A stretch of DNA of 64,000 nt, from the NCBI GenBank assembly GCA_007922225.1, contig ML680055.1, positions 5,496,318 to 5,560,317 of the forward strand, given 5' to 3'. The notes below the pieces were generated by a model. The model was given only the letters and a program-made list of their open reading frames with translations. It ran no database searches and was not told the origin of the DNA. The first letter of the stretch is position 1, and every line of letters starts with the position of its first letter. This document shows positions 11,136-23,346 of the stretch, piece after piece. Source of the stretch: Emydura subglobosa. Taxonomy: Eukaryota > Chordata > Testudines > Chelidae. Both the position numbers and the translations under genes were made by a program.

Positions 11136-13171
11136 CTTCCCGGTTGCTAAAGAGGCAGATCCTTGGAGCGCAGCTGAAGAAGCAGCTGGGCCAGAGAGAT
11201 GTGCTGGGTCTAACCATCTTTAAGGATCTGGGCCGCTGTGGCTTGTCCAGAGTCACCAGGGAATCTAGCAGATCTAGCTCTCCTGAGGGCAACCTCGTGG
11301 CCTTAGCTACAAAATCCTCCTTCCTCTCTGGGCTTTTGAAGCAGGAAGTTCTGTGCGCTGGCCCTGAGGTGGCCGTGCTGCTGAGCAGTTCTACCATGTG
11401 CTTTTTACAGCAGCTCAGCATTCAGGGCAGTTGCCCCTTTAGACTTAAGCTCCCATAAATGCTTTTCATTTGCAATTTGCAGCCTGTCTGAGGCCTTGGC
11501 ATTGCACCAGCCCTCTGGATTGAAAAGGACTCAGGGGATCGTCAGCAGGAGAGAGGAGGCCAAGTTCTACGCTGTGCGCTCCCCCTGAGTCAGGAAACGG
11601 GCCCAAAGTTTCCCCACCTCCAGGTCACCAGTTTGCATCAGCCCAGGTCAGCAATGACCCAGAATAGTTACCCTCCTACTTGCTAGCACAATTGACTGCT
11701 GGAGAGATTTCCCCATGGCTAATTCAGAGTGTAGACTAGGGCTGTTGCATGTTTAATCAATAAGACTTTTCATTGCATGGGACGGGCACATACTGTAACA
11801 GCACATATGATGAATGGATTTCCCGCTCTCAGAGGTTTAGTCCATTGTCTATTTTGGGCTTATGGGAAGCTCTTATTCATTAGCCTCTCCCAGACGTCAT
11901 ACCTTCCCCCAGCACTTGGGTCATGAGAGCTGCAGAGGCAGAGATGCACACGCCACTAGTGGTCATCCTGTTGGATGTGGCTGTCGTGTTTGGAATTAGA
12001 TGGGGGTTGCGGCACCTGAACGTGTTTGGAAAGACGATGCTGTACCCGTTTGCTATGTTGATCTTCTATAATTAAGTGAAAATGAGCAAAGAAATGGAAA
12101 ATAGCTACCAGGTGCATCCTCACTTGAGTCATGGCAGGCCTGTCCCCTACGGTGCTATGCCCAGCGCTTTGCTTAAGTCTAATCTTCCAGCCCTGCCCCT
12201 ATTCCACAGCCCAAGAGATCTCACAGACTAGAAGCTTTTGTTAATGCTGACCCTACATTTCCCTTTGAGTTTCACTCCCTTGCCCCTACTTCTACTCCCT
12301 AGCCCAATTTAAATTCTTCTCCCTTCTTGATATTTACACACTGGCAGATCAGTACACTCATACCAGCGACTGGAGAGGAAAGGATGGTCTCCCCTCACTC
12401 TGGGGCACTCAGTCCTGCACTACGTTCACCTGGTGGTGGAGAGGAGTCAGTCACTGCACATTTTGATTGGCACTGCCAGAGCTTGGAGCGCCCAATGCAA
12501 GAGGAATGAGAGCAGTAAACATCCGTACCTTGTTTATGACAGCAATGCTTGGTCACAAGATACCAGTATAAACAGTGCTATGTTCAGACGCTGCTTCCGC
12601 CCCTGAGCGTTTGCATCTGTCACTGCGGATCGATGAAAGGAAACATTCCAGAAGTGGCTCACATTCACAGGGAAAGGGCTAGTTAAAGTGCAGCACAAGC
12701 CTGTGGCAGATCCAGTTTGGAAGAAGAGCTCGGCAATGGGATAAGGAGAGGTCAGTTTGGTTGCTTCAAATTAGAGATTGGCCAGAATTGCACAACATGA
12801 ATTCTGGATCCAAATCCAAATCCTGTTCTTTGGGATGCTCGGGCTCATATTCAGAGCAGGTTCATAGAAACCGAGAGCCAGTGCTTGGTTGTTCTGGACT
12901 GTGCTGAATGAGCTCCTGGTCTTTGTCTCGTCCAGAAGATGTGTTACTGGAAAGGCAGACCCCTGGGTGTCAGTCCAAGCAGAGATGCTATTGACTGAAT
13001 GAGCCAAACAAACACTCATGAAGAGTTCTCCCCTCTATCTAGAAGGAGGGTTCTCCATGGCTGGGCTGAGGCCCTTTGATGTGAAGTTGTCACTGCTGTT
13101 GCCCTGGTTGCTGGTGTACCTGCCTGTTGGATTTCAGTGTGCAGGGATCTCAATCCAGCATATTTGGAGAG
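11136..13171. other. no gene recognised
   Basis: Ordinary intergenic DNA with no frame I can assign. A worn SINE may lie at about 11140-11420, but I could not support it. Confidence 0.4.
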
Positions 13172-13345
13172 AGGCAGGGTAGTCTAGTGGACTGGGGCTG
13201 GACTGGAACTCTAGGGACCTGCCTGGCTGTGCATCTGCTGAAACTTTCCCCTCCCACCATTTATCTGTTTTGTCAGTTTGGATGATAAGCTCTTTGGGGC
13301 ACATGTTTGTTCAGTATCCAGCACATAGGGGGCCCAGATCTTGTT
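13172..13345 (+). repeat. tRNA-derived SINE, plus
   Basis: 'cagggtagtctagtggactg' followed by 'gaactctagggacctg' is the tRNA-like head. The tail has 'gataagctctttggggcaca', typical of the 3' part of this SINE. Confidence 0.6.
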
Positions 13346-13939
13346 TGGAGCCTCAACACAATACAGATAACAACCACCTTTCTCAACCCTAAATTACACA
13401 CACAGTAGTAACAGAACAGCTGTGTGCCTAGATAATCAAAGACCGAAACACACAGAAATTGCCATTATGCAGGCATGTGAATATAAATTACTAAAACAGA
13501 CACAAGTTAATTTATCTCAGCATGAGCAGGATGTGTTTCTTGGCATCCGCTTAGATCTGGCAGACAACACAGGGCGCGGCCGTATTTCATTGAGGGAAAT
13601 GAATTAGCTGTGCAGCAGCTATTGCCATTTGAAAACATTTGAGGGTGTCTATTTCACCATATTCTCTTCTAACTTCGCAAGACACAAAATCCCAACTGAG
13701 AAACCAAGCGTGCTCCTCATCACCACTCCGTTTCATGGTAGGTGGCAGGTTGAACACAAAGCCAGTAGACTTAGCCAAGTAGAAGCAGCACCAGCAGGAG
13801 AGATTTTATTTCAAAGCTTTGAAATATTTTGTTCATGTGCCAGGAACTCCAACACAAGTCGTAAGATTTTCTTTAACGTTTCAAAACAATAGAAAACAAC
13901 ACAAATTCACATTTGAGCAGCCAGGATGAAGTAGGAAAA
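13346..13939. other. no gene recognised
   Basis: No exon or repeat assigned. Confidence 0.4.
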
Positions 13940-14128
13940 GAGGAAGGCTGGTCTAGTGGTTTAGACACTGGCACTGGAAACCTACATTCAGTTCTGGCTT
14001 TCCCATAAACTCCCAGTGGGTTTCTGGGCAAGTCACAGCATTTATCTGTGCCTCAGTTTCCCCAATCTGCAACATGGCAATATTAATACCTCCTTATCTA
14101 TTTAGTTTATAAGTTATTCGGACCAGGG
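13940..14128 (+). repeat. well-preserved tRNA-derived SINE (CORE/MIR-like), plus
   Basis: The head reads 'ctggtctagtggtttagaca', the body 'gggcaagtcacagcattta' and 'gcctcagtttccccaatctg', and the tail 'tataagttattcggaccagg'. It is one of the clearest copies of the family in the window. Confidence 0.75.
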
Positions 14129-14147
14129 GCTAGCTCTCACTTCAGAT

Positions 14148-14305
14148 TTTCAAAAGATAGCAGTTCCCATTTAGACACCAAAATAAGTCCGTGGACTTTC
14201 CAAAGAGTTGTGCATAGTGGGTACTGAGCACTTTTCAAAATCTGGCCTGTATTTAGGAACCTAAATGGGAACTGAGCTTTTGAAAAATCTGGCTTCACCT
14301 GAAAG
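14148..14305. mobile_element. palindromic MITE-like repeat
   Basis: It starts 'cagattttcaaaagatagca' and ends 'cttttgaaaaatctggc', an inverted terminal pair. 'ctgagcacttttcaaaatct' lies inside it. It sits directly after the SINE. Confidence 0.65.
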
Positions 14306-14365
14306 CAGTGTTTAATGCAATGTGGCCCTAATTTCCTCTGCGGACTCTAATGACTATTGTAAGAC

Positions 14366-14383
14366 AAATAATAATAATAATAA
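14366..14383 (+). repeat. (AAT)n microsatellite
   Basis: Short uninterrupted AAT run. Confidence 0.85.
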
Positions 14384-15417
14384 GATGGAGCAATTTTGTC
14401 CCAAAATGTAATTTATTTTTAAAAAGTTACATGCTCCCGACAATGCATTTTTAGGGCCAGTCTTTGAAGCCGTGTTTGTATCTGAGGACAGAATTTGGTA
14501 GTGTTTTCAGGACTGAAGCCCCAGAATGATACATAGAGTGAGCTTTGTATAGATAAGCTAACACAGAATTGTCACTTCTTAGTAACAGATCCTTCAACAC
14601 AGGAAGTCTTGTCTAGCAATCTCTTTGTAACTAGGAATGAAGAGTGATTCGCAAATGGCTCTTTAATTAAAGAGGTTTGCCACTGGCATAATGATTTTAT
14701 TAAATCTACCTTGGCTTTTGATGCATCTCTGCCAGGCAATAATGAAATTCTCACTGCACTGCCTCTGATGAGCGATGAGTCAATTCAGAGTGAGATCTCG
14801 CTTCTCACTAGTCACTCTTCAGCCTGTCTCTCCAAAACTGTTGACAGCATCTGAGCTGATGCTAATTCAGGGAGCTGCTGAAGCGGGAGGATGAATCAGA
14901 AAGCAGTGGGCAGAAGCAAGGTCAGGACCCTAGTTGCTGAGCGTTCCAAACCAAACCATTTGCATCGAGAAGATGCCCTCATGCTGTGGAAGGAGATGTA
15001 CTGCCGCAGTAGCTGGGCTGATCCTATGTTAGAAGTGTAAACTGGGTGGAAAAAGAAGGGGAAAACTCCTCATCTTGAACTGGACCCAGTAAACTGCAAC
15101 AGAAAGTTCATGAAAACTCAAGCACAGCTGGGAATTGGAGTCCAATTCGCTACAAGGCTGTCCCAGACAAACCACCATTGAGAACCTCAGCTGGTCGGGG
15201 GCCTTCAGAAGGGAAAAACAGGAGCGAGGTCAGATGAGGAGACCAAGGAGATTTAGAGTATTGGAGCAGGGCGGCAGTGCAGTTCAGAAGACCAAACTCT
15301 GGCATGGGACTTAGGAGACTGGGGAACATCTAACACTGCAATAAAAACCCCGTAGCACCCCTTTTCAGAGTCTGGCTCCAACCAGGGTCATGCTGTGCGT
15401 CTTTTACTGCAATGTGG
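14384..15417. other. no gene recognised
   Basis: Nothing assignable. Confidence 0.4.
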
Positions 15418-15525
15418 ACGTACCCCTAGGGTCTATTCCTGGCTCTGGTACTGACTCAGTGATTGACCTTGGTCAATTCACTTCACTGCTCTGTTTCCCT
15501 ATTTGTGAAATAAGGGTAATTGTGG
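15418..15525 (+). repeat. SINE core fragment, plus
   Basis: 'gggtctattcctggctctgg' and 'cttggtcaattcacttcact' with 'tgtttccctatttgtgaaat' are SINE body wording. The tRNA-like head is missing. Confidence 0.55.
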
Positions 15526-15660
15526 CAGTTTGGGGACTATGTCAGGGTCAACTCATGAATTCCATTTGTTTTGGGAATGCCATCTGTGATTGTAACCTTC
15601 ACTGGGAATCAGAGGATCTAGTTTGTAGGAAAGGCTTGATACCTAGTGTACAGACTACAG

Positions 15661-16900
15661 GGTAGGTCTACACTACAGTGGAAGCCCAGAGTTAGTGGTT
15701 CTCGAGTCTGCAAACCCTGGATTTGAAAGCTGAGGGTTTGAGCATCCAGACTGCCTATTGACCCCACATCATGACACCTGTGTCCACAGTGCAGTACACA
15801 GACCTGAGTCCAAGCAACCATACCTCAGACTTCCTGGAGTCCTCCCAAAACGTGGCTGCTCCAGCCCTTTGTTTGTGGTGCAGTGTGGGAAAACTTGACT
15901 GTCCATGCCGCCCGTTATAGGAAGTTGTTGCAGCCCACCAAGTTCCCAGTCGATCCTGCCTCACCATCCTCGTGCGTCTCAGTACTCCCAGCAACCAGAG
16001 CCAGCAACACGGAGGAGTCACCCTTTGAAGAGCTTCTCTTGCTTGGCGCTTTCACTTCTGTTTCAGGAAACAGGCACAGTTTCCTTGAGATGCTGGTGGA
16101 TGTTGTGGTGGTGTTTTCTGACCCACCGAAGGTACCTGATAGAGCAGGGGGTCAGGAGAGGAGGATACAAACCCTGGAAGACTTGAACTGGCTGATGCTG
16201 CTTGTGATTCTCCGTTTAGCTACTGATGGCCCCTATTGGCCACTTCTAGGGCAGGGCCACAAACCCAGACTGGTGGGACCACGTCATCCTGCAGAGTTGG
16301 GATGACCAGGAGAGGGCCAAGAACTTTCACATAAAGAAAACTCACATTTCTGGAGCTCTGTGAGCAGCTTGCTCCAACCCTCCAGCGTCGCGACACACAC
16401 GAGGGCAGCCATAATCGATTCAGAAGTGGGTTACTATAACCATCTGGAAGCTGGCTACCCCAGACTGCACTAGAGGTGTCTCTTGCCTTGGCTTATGAAG
16501 CCACATCCTGCTCACAGAGGACCTGGCAAAACAAGGTTCAGTTGCCCTCCCAGCAGGCGTAGAATGCCGGATGAATGTGCGTTTGGCAGACTGAAATCCC
16601 GCCGGTGCTGTCTACAGACCCGTTTGGATTCCAGCGTCATCAAGGCTGTCCACGTTATCGTGGCTTGCTGTATTCTTCATAATCATCGTGAAGCCAAAGG
16701 TGAGCCAAGTGCCCCTGTGGATTGCTGAACCGGCATCCGCAACGAGAAAGGTGCCCTGATTACAGCTGAGGCAGGATGCCGTGATAGGTGCTTTTCTGGG
16801 TAGGTTGAGGGAATGTGCCAACGCCATGGTACTGGTGAACACTCCAGTGCTGACGTTTCTCGTCCGATCCTTTGTACACCTTCTCAGTAAAGATTTAATA
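15661..16900 (+). mobile_element. degenerate, internally deleted Harbinger (PIF) transposon
   Basis: The left end reads 'gggtaggtctacactacag', the terminal wording of Harbinger-type elements in this genome. A transposase pseudogene lies at about 16256-16728. A matching right terminal repeat was not found with confidence, so the right edge is approximate. Because the middle of the transposase is deleted, the copy cannot be autonomous. Confidence 0.65.
16256..16728 (+). pseudogene. Harbinger/HARBI1-like transposase pseudogene, middle deleted
   Basis: Three blocks of a PIF/Harbinger DDE transposase are visible. The first (about 16256-16350) has DWWDHVILQSWDDQE followed by KNFHIKK. After a one-base frameshift the second reads LELCEQLAPTLQRRDTH, and a little further ITIWKLATPDC (about 16436-16468). 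The third (16483-16728) has LPWLMKPHP, then ECAFGRLKSR and IVACCILHN, which is the C-terminal part with the last acidic catalytic residue (the E of ECAFGRLK). The sequence jumps from WKLATPDC straight to LPWLMKP, so the central region carrying the two catalytic aspartates is gone. The family is assigned from motif order (established knowledge). The copy is dead through the deletion and at least one frameshift. Confidence 0.8.
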
Positions 16901-17237
16901 ACTCATGTCACTTGCTACAAATAGTGTCTCTTACAATATAACGTGTTTTTATTTTATGGAGCTGCTTACCGTGAACGTGGAAGAATAGTCAGCAGGAGGG
17001 CTAACTAAAATTAGAGAGACCCACCCCCTTAGACTGCAAGTACCAGCTAGTCTTGTCCTGGGGTGGGTTGGCCCAGGGATTACATTCTTTTACAGATGGG
17101 CAAGAGGCAGAGTCAACGGTTGTGGGCACAGTGATGGGACCTCCTATACAGAGATGTCATGATGCAAACTGGACATGCAGAGGCTATTGGACAGGGCCCA
17201 GTACTGTTAACTGTATCTCCTATGTTTTGGTGGACGG
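16901..17237. other. no gene recognised
   Basis: May include the worn right end of the Harbinger element ('agagacccacccccttag' near 17016), but this is weak. Confidence 0.4.
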
Positions 17238-17420
17238 GGATGTGGCCCAGGTGATAGGGTGTTGGACAAGGGCTCAGGAGACTTGGATTCTAGTCCCAGC
17301 TCCGGTGCTGAGCTGATCTTGGATCTCTTGGTGCCTCTGTTTCTCTCTCTGTCAAATAGGGATAATGTTACTATCAGGCTTTGAGAGTGAGGGAGGGAAA
17401 GTCTTATATAAAGAGCTAGG
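17238..17420 (+). repeat. tRNA-derived SINE, plus
   Basis: 'caggtgatagggtgttggac', 'gagacttggattctagtccc' and 'tcaaatagggataatgttac' give head, body and tail. The tail has 'tataaagagctaggcattg'. Confidence 0.65.
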
Positions 17421-17532
17421 CATTGCTGTTTCTGTGCAATCAGAGCCTCCACTCGTGCAAATATAAGACAGGTCCAGTGACTAGGAGCAGAGTAGAAAAA
17501 GACTTGCCCATTTCTGGCTAGCAGAGGTCCCT

Positions 17533-17550
17533 CCCCCCCCCCCCCCCCCC
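17533..17550 (+). repeat. poly-C run (18)
   Basis: Eighteen consecutive C, a likely sequencing and assembly weak point. Confidence 0.9.
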
Positions 17551-17639
17551 TCGAGTCTGCAGCCAGCAAGATGGTCAGAGAGCCCAGTTTAGACAATAGC
17601 ACTGCTGTTCTCCTGAAGGGCGTTTTGTGGCCACAGAGT

Positions 17640-17800
17640 AATAACCTGTTTTCATCCTAGGATCAGCAAATGCTTTACAAACAACCACCCTGAATCCTCT
17701 CAAATCGCCCAGCAGGTCCGGTTACCATCCTTGTTTCACAGAAAGGAGAAGCGGCTCCACCAAGGTAATGCATGGAGTTAGTAGCAGAGTCATTAAGAGA
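17640..17800 (-). repeat. SINE fragment, minus
   Basis: 'ccttgtttcacagaaaggag' and 'ggagttagtagcagagtc' are the reverse-oriented SINE body. The tail wording 'caaatgctttacaaaca' precedes it. Confidence 0.5.
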
Positions 17801-18502
17801 AGTTATGACTTCATCACTGGAGCGTGTTCCCTCTCCTTGTTAAATTGGCCCACAAGAGATGCAGTCGTGTACCCTTGGGACCCCTCTATCCTGGGACCCC
17901 TAAACGCTAACTACATGGGGATCCCTCGCTGCAGCTCTCCCCATTTAGGAGACCATGATTGTCCTGACAATACTAGTGTATACGGGGCATGTAATCTCAC
18001 ATACCTGTAAAGGGAATTGGGGAAAATAACAGAATTCTCTGCTTTGTCCAGGAGGCTGCATTTAAATGAGTAGAGAGTCCTTTTTTTTTAATTGTTGGCA
18101 GTTATTGATTCCAGTATGTGTTTTAGCAGGGAACACAACCTCATTAGGAAGGTTCAAAGATAATATACATGCAGCTAATGCAAGTATTTAATCTTTTTCT
18201 AAACAGGACTGAGGTTCCATTTATGGAGGTTTTTAACAGCCGCTCGGATAAGCAACCGCACTGGTGTGCACGGGGTTTCAAGCAGATGGTCATTGCTTTG
18301 GCACCACTCATGTTTATTAGCCTTAGGGGTAGGTTTTTTTTTTTTTAAATGAACTTTGTCACATTTTATAGGCTCATAAAACCAATAGCTGTTGGAAGAG
18401 CTCCACAGGCTTTCCCCACCCCCACTCAACACTGACTGAACTTTTCCACTTGCTCAGCTTTATTTAGTCATCACAGAAGTTTGCCGTCACTGCAGGGCTT
18501 AG
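17801..18502. other. no gene recognised
   Basis: No exon-like frame. Two T-rich runs occur near 18080 and 18330. Confidence 0.4.
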
Positions 18503-21500
18503 AGAGAACATAAGAATGGCCTTACAGGGTCAGACAATGGTCCATCTAACCCAATATCCTGTCTTATGACAGTGGCCAACGCCAGGTGCTTCAGAGGGAA
18601 TGAATAGAACAAGTAATCATCAAATGATCCATCCCGTCGGCCATTCCCAGCCTGCATTCCCAGCTCATTCCCAAACAGCAATCCCTGCCTATACTGGTTA
18701 ATATCCATTGATCCTCCATGAACTTATCTAGGTTTTTTTTTAAACCCCGTTATAGTCTTGGCCTTCAGAACATCCTCTAGCAAGGAGTTCCACAGGTTGA
18801 ATGTGTGTTGTATGAAGAAATACTTTCTTATATTCATTTTAAACCTGCTGCCTATTAATTTCATTTGGTGACCCCTAGTTTTTGTGTTATGAGAAGGAGT
18901 AAATAACACTTCCTTATTTACCTTTTCCACACCAGTCATGATTGTATAGACCTTATCATAGCCCCCCCACCTCCCCTTAGTCGTCCCTTTTCCAAGCTGA
19001 AAAATCCCAATCTTATTACTTTCTCCTCATATGGAAGCTTTTCCATACCCCTAACTGTTTTAGTTACCCTTTTCTGTATCTTTTCCAATTCCAATACCTT
19101 TTTTGAGCTACGACCAGATCTGCACGCAGTATTCAAGATGTGCACCTACCATGGATTTATAAAGAGGCAATATGATATTTTCTGTCTTATCTATCCCTTT
19201 CCTAATAATTCCCAACATTCTGTTAGCTTTTTTGACTGCCACTGCACATTGAGTGGATGTTTTCAGAGAACTATCCACAGTAACTCCAAGGTCTCTTTCT
19301 TGAGTGGTAACAGCTAATTTAGACCCCATCATTTTATATGTATGATCGGGATTATATTTTCCAATGTACATTACTTTGCATTTATCAACATTGAATTTCA
19401 TCTGCCATTTTATTGCCCAGTCAGTTTTGAGAGATCATCTTGTAACTCTTTTCAGTCTGCTTTGGACTTAGCTATTTTAAGTAGTTTTGCATCATCTGAA
19501 AATTTTGCCACCTCACTGTTTACCCCTTTTCCCAGATCATTTATGAATATGTTGAACAGTACTGGTCCCAGTACAGACCCCTGGGGTACACCACTATTTA
19601 CCTCTCTCCATTTTGAAAACTGACCATTTATTCCTACCCTTTGTTTCCTATCATTTAACCAGTTACTGATCCAGGAGAAGACCTTCTTTCTTATCCCATG
19701 ATCACTTATTTTGCTTAAAATCCTTTGGTGAGAGACCTGGACACGGGCTTTCTGAAAATTTAAAGTACACTATATTCACTGGATCATCAACACATGTTTG
19801 TTGACTCCCTTAAAGAATTCTAGTAGATCAGTGAGGCATGATTTCTCTTTACAAAAACCATGTAGACTCTTCTCCAACAAACTGTATTCATCTGTGTGTC
19901 TGATAATTCTGTTCCTTACTATAGTTTCAATCAATTTGCCTTGTACTGAAGTTAAGTTTACTGGCCTATAAATGCCAGGATCGCCTCTGGAGCCTTTTAA
20001 AAAAAATTAGCATCACATTAGCTATCCTCCAGTCATCTGATACAGAAGCTGATTTAAATGGTAGGTTACATACCACAGTTAGTAGTTCTGTAATTTCACA
20101 TTTGAGTTTCTTCAGAACTGTTGGGTGGATACCATCTGGTCCTGGTGACTTACTGCTCTTTAATTTATCAGTTTGTTCCAAAACCTCCTCTAATAACACC
20201 TCAATCTGGGACAGTTCCTCAGATTGGTCACCTAAAAAGAATGGCTTAAGTTTGGGAATCTCCCTCACATCCTCAGCTATGAAGACTGATGCAAAGAATT
20301 CATTTAGTTTCTCCGCAATAGCCTTATCTTCCTGGAGTGCTCCTTTAGCATCTCGATTCTCCAGTGGCCCGACTGGTTGTTTAGCAAGTACATCCTGCTT
20401 CTGATGTACTTAAATAAATTTTGTTGTTACTTTTTGAGTCTCTGGCTAGCTGTTCTTCACATTCTTTTTTGGCCTTCCTAATTATATTTTTACCCTTCAT
20501 TTGCCAGAGTTTATGCTCCTTTCTATTTTCCTCAATAGGATTTAACTTCCACTTTTTAAAGGATGCCTTTTTGCCTCTAACTGCTTCTTTTACTTTGTTG
20601 TTTTACAACAGTGGCACTGTTTTTTAATTTGGGGTATACATTTAAATTGAGCCTCTACTATGGTGCTTGTAAAAAGGTTCCATGCAGCTTGCGGGGATTT
20701 CATTTTTGACACTCTACCTTTTGATTTCTGTTTAACTTCTTCATTTTTGTGTAGTTCCCCTTTCTGAAATTAAATGCTACTGGGGTGGGCAGCTTTGGTG
20801 TCCACCCCTCACAGTCCCGTTAAATTGTATTATGTTATGGTCACCATTACCAAGCGGTTCAGCTATATGCACCTCTTGGACCAGATCCTGCGCTTCATGT
20901 AGGACTGAATCAAGAATTGCCTCTCCTCATGTGGGTTTCAGGAATAGCTGCTCCAAGAAGTAGTCATTTAAGATGTCAAGAATCTGTATCTCTGCATCCC
21001 ATCCTGTGGGGACACGTACCCAGTCAATATGGGGATAGTTGAAATCCCCCATTGTTATTGAATTTTTTATTTTTATAGCCTCTCTAATCTCCCTGAGCAT
21101 TTCAGTCACTATCACAATCCTGGTCAGGTGATCGGTAGTATATCCCTACTGCTATATTCTTATTATTCAAGCATGGAATTACTATCCATAGGGATTCTAT
21201 GGCACAGTTTGGTTCGTTTAAGCATAGAATCAAATGAAATGAAAATCTTTCTTTCACATACAATGCCACTCCCCCAGCAGTACGACCTATTCTATCCTTC
21301 TGATATATTTTGTACCCTGCTATTACTGTGTCCCATTGATTCTCTTCATTCCAGCAAGTTTGTGATGCCGATTATATCAATATCCTCATTTAACATGAGG
21401 CACTCAAGTTCACCTATCTTAGTAGTTAGACTTCTAGCATTCGTATATAAGCACTTAAAAAATTGTCACTTTTTAGCTGCCTGCCATTATGTGATGTAAT

Positions 21501-21752
21501 TGAATGGGTCTCTCTTTCACTTGACTGTTTCTCATCAGATCCTACCCTTATTTTATCCTCTTCCATCCTCTCCACCTTACTAGGATATAGAGAATCTCTA
21601 TTAATAGATCCTCCCCTAAGGGATGGGTCTGTCCGAACCACATGCTCCTCCGCACCTGCCGGCTTTCCCCAAGCCCTTAGTTTAAAAACTGCTCTATGAC
21701 CTTTTTAATTTTACGTGCCAGCAATCCAGTTCTATTTTGGTGGAGCCCATCT
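18503..21752 (-). mobile_element. long CR1 LINE, minus strand, decayed ORF2
   Basis: About 3.25 kb of a CR1 non-LTR retrotransposon, with its 3' end at the left ('gagaacataagaatggcc' is the reverse complement of the CR1 tail region). On the minus strand the endonuclease region shows ITMGDFNYPHIDW (about 21060-21020). The reverse transcriptase region shows SKSPGPDGIHP (about 20160-20120) and KFSDDAKLL with the catalytic DD at 19491-19496. The C-terminal region has VKKANRMLGIIRKG and ILPLYKSMV, then [12 protein letters not shown]. Several frameshifts and stops break ORF2. The expected endonuclease active-site segment near 21350-21372 is disrupted and reads ITNLL. The 5' end is truncated, so the copy is non-functional. 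Confidence 0.93.
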
Positions 21753-21764
21753 AAACTGCCCAGA

Positions 21765-21870
21765 GGCAATGGGTGGAACACTGGGTTAAGACTCAGGAGC
21801 TCTGAGTCCTATTCCTGCTACCAATCTTTGGTCAAGCACTTCACCCTTCTATAACTCTGTTTCCTTTCCA
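21765..21870 (+). repeat. SINE fragment, plus
   Basis: 'gggttaagactcaggagctc', 'tgagtcctattcctgctacc' and 'gtcaagcacttcaccctt' follow the SINE head and body. It abuts the CR1 5' end. Confidence 0.55.
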
Positions 21871-23066
21871 ACCCATTCACTGTTTAGAGAGTTCGGTGCC
21901 TAAATATCTTTGAGAGTCTGGGCCTTAGGAATATGAGGCAGGAGCTGGGATTGTGCAATGCCTGGCTTAACCTGGCCCTGACGAGGCATCTATGTGCTAC
22001 TGTAAGTCTACTCACAACAACAGCCGGATGATGCAATTTCAATAGTTCCTCGGAAATGAGTTTAGCACACTACAGTGGACTTCCAGCAAGACTCCAGCGC
22101 TAGAAAGGCAGGTGCAGAGCTGGACAGCAATACGGAAGGAGGGGCTTGTAGTGAAAGAAGAAGAGGCCCTGCCTGAATTGCAGAGAGCTGATAGCCGGTG
22201 GCGCAAGAAATTTTCATGGTGCGGTGGAAGACTCAAGATATGACGAGAGAACGTCTGCAGAGCTGAGGAGTCACTTTTTCATCCCCAGGTCTTCCAAATG
22301 GGAGAGCATTCCCCCCGGGGACCAGCGGAGGCGCTGCAGCAGCTCTGGGGTGCTCGCTGCTCTCCCGTTCTAGAATGCACAAGGCAGCACGGTCAGGGTG
22401 AATCCAGCGACTCCGGCACTTCGCGAGGAGAGGAGGGGGCGCCTGGCTTGTTTTAATTACATCTCATCAGGGCGTTGGGTGCTCACAAAAGGGAGGGGCA
22501 AACAGACCCAGCTTGAACGTAGCCAGGTGCTGTACAAACGTCTCCTGTAGACCTCTGCCGATGCACCATTGTCCCCTGCTGTTCCAGTCCAGGGCTCCCC
22601 TCTCCACCCCTGCTCGGCCGATGCATCTCGGTCTTGACCTGCAGCCCTCCTTCCTAGTCTAGTCCTGGAGCGCTCTGGAAGGTGGATGGCCCCGTAACAA
22701 GTGGCTGGGGAGATGATGCTAGCTTCTAACTCTGGGGGAAAGGATGGTGAAATCCTAAAAGGAGGCCAGCATGGCGCATGGAGACAACTCTCACAGAAGC
22801 CAAAGCCCTTGCCACGTCATCTGTTCGTTGCTCCCAGCTGCCTCGTGAACAGCCAGGGAAGTTCAGCGCTTTGGTCCTCTCAGCCCAAAATAACATTTTA
22901 GCGGAAATTAATGGAGGGAGAGGGATGCCAGGGGTTTTATTCCTGGCTGTGGAAGAGCAGAACAAGTCGGCCTTGTCTGTGCTGGCAAAGTGGCGGCCGG
23001 GCCTCGCCCCGGGCACCGCTTCGTCAGTGATTGGAGCTGTAATGTTGACGGGATGGAGGCGTTTTA
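21871..23066. other. no gene recognised
   Basis: Moderately GC-rich DNA. A 'ggtgcctaaatatctttga' palindromic repeat fragment lies near 21896. Confidence 0.4.
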
Positions 23067-23346
23067 GGGTTCGTCTACACTGGAGCAGGAGGTGTGATTT
23101 CCAGCGTGAGACCACAGCCCTGTCTCGCGCTGATGGAGCTAGCCTGCTAAAAAGAAAAGCAGCGTGGCTGTGGCGTCGCGAGGAGCGAGCTGCCCCAAAT
23201 ACGTAGCTAGGTCTCGGACGGGGTCAGACCGGGGGGCTAGCTCACACCGCCACAGTGATTTGAGCGAGCTGCTTCGCTCACAGTCAGTGCAGGGACGTGT
23301 ACTCGAGCTGGGAATTACACCTTCCAGCTGCAGTGTAGATGAACCC
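23067..23346. mobile_element. Harbinger-type MITE, 280 bp
   Basis: The ends are GGGTTCGTCTACACTGG and, on the other strand, GGGTTCATCTACACTGCAG. The left flank is TTA and the right flank TTT, near the 3-bp target duplication expected for Harbinger elements. The interior is a long imperfect palindrome ('gctagctcacaccgcca', 'gagctagcctgctaaaa'). It is the same family as 36693-37495. Confidence 0.8.

Noticed and set aside
13940..14128. tRNA gene
   Set aside because: The tRNA-like wording is the head of a SINE. The cloverleaf and intact B box are not present.
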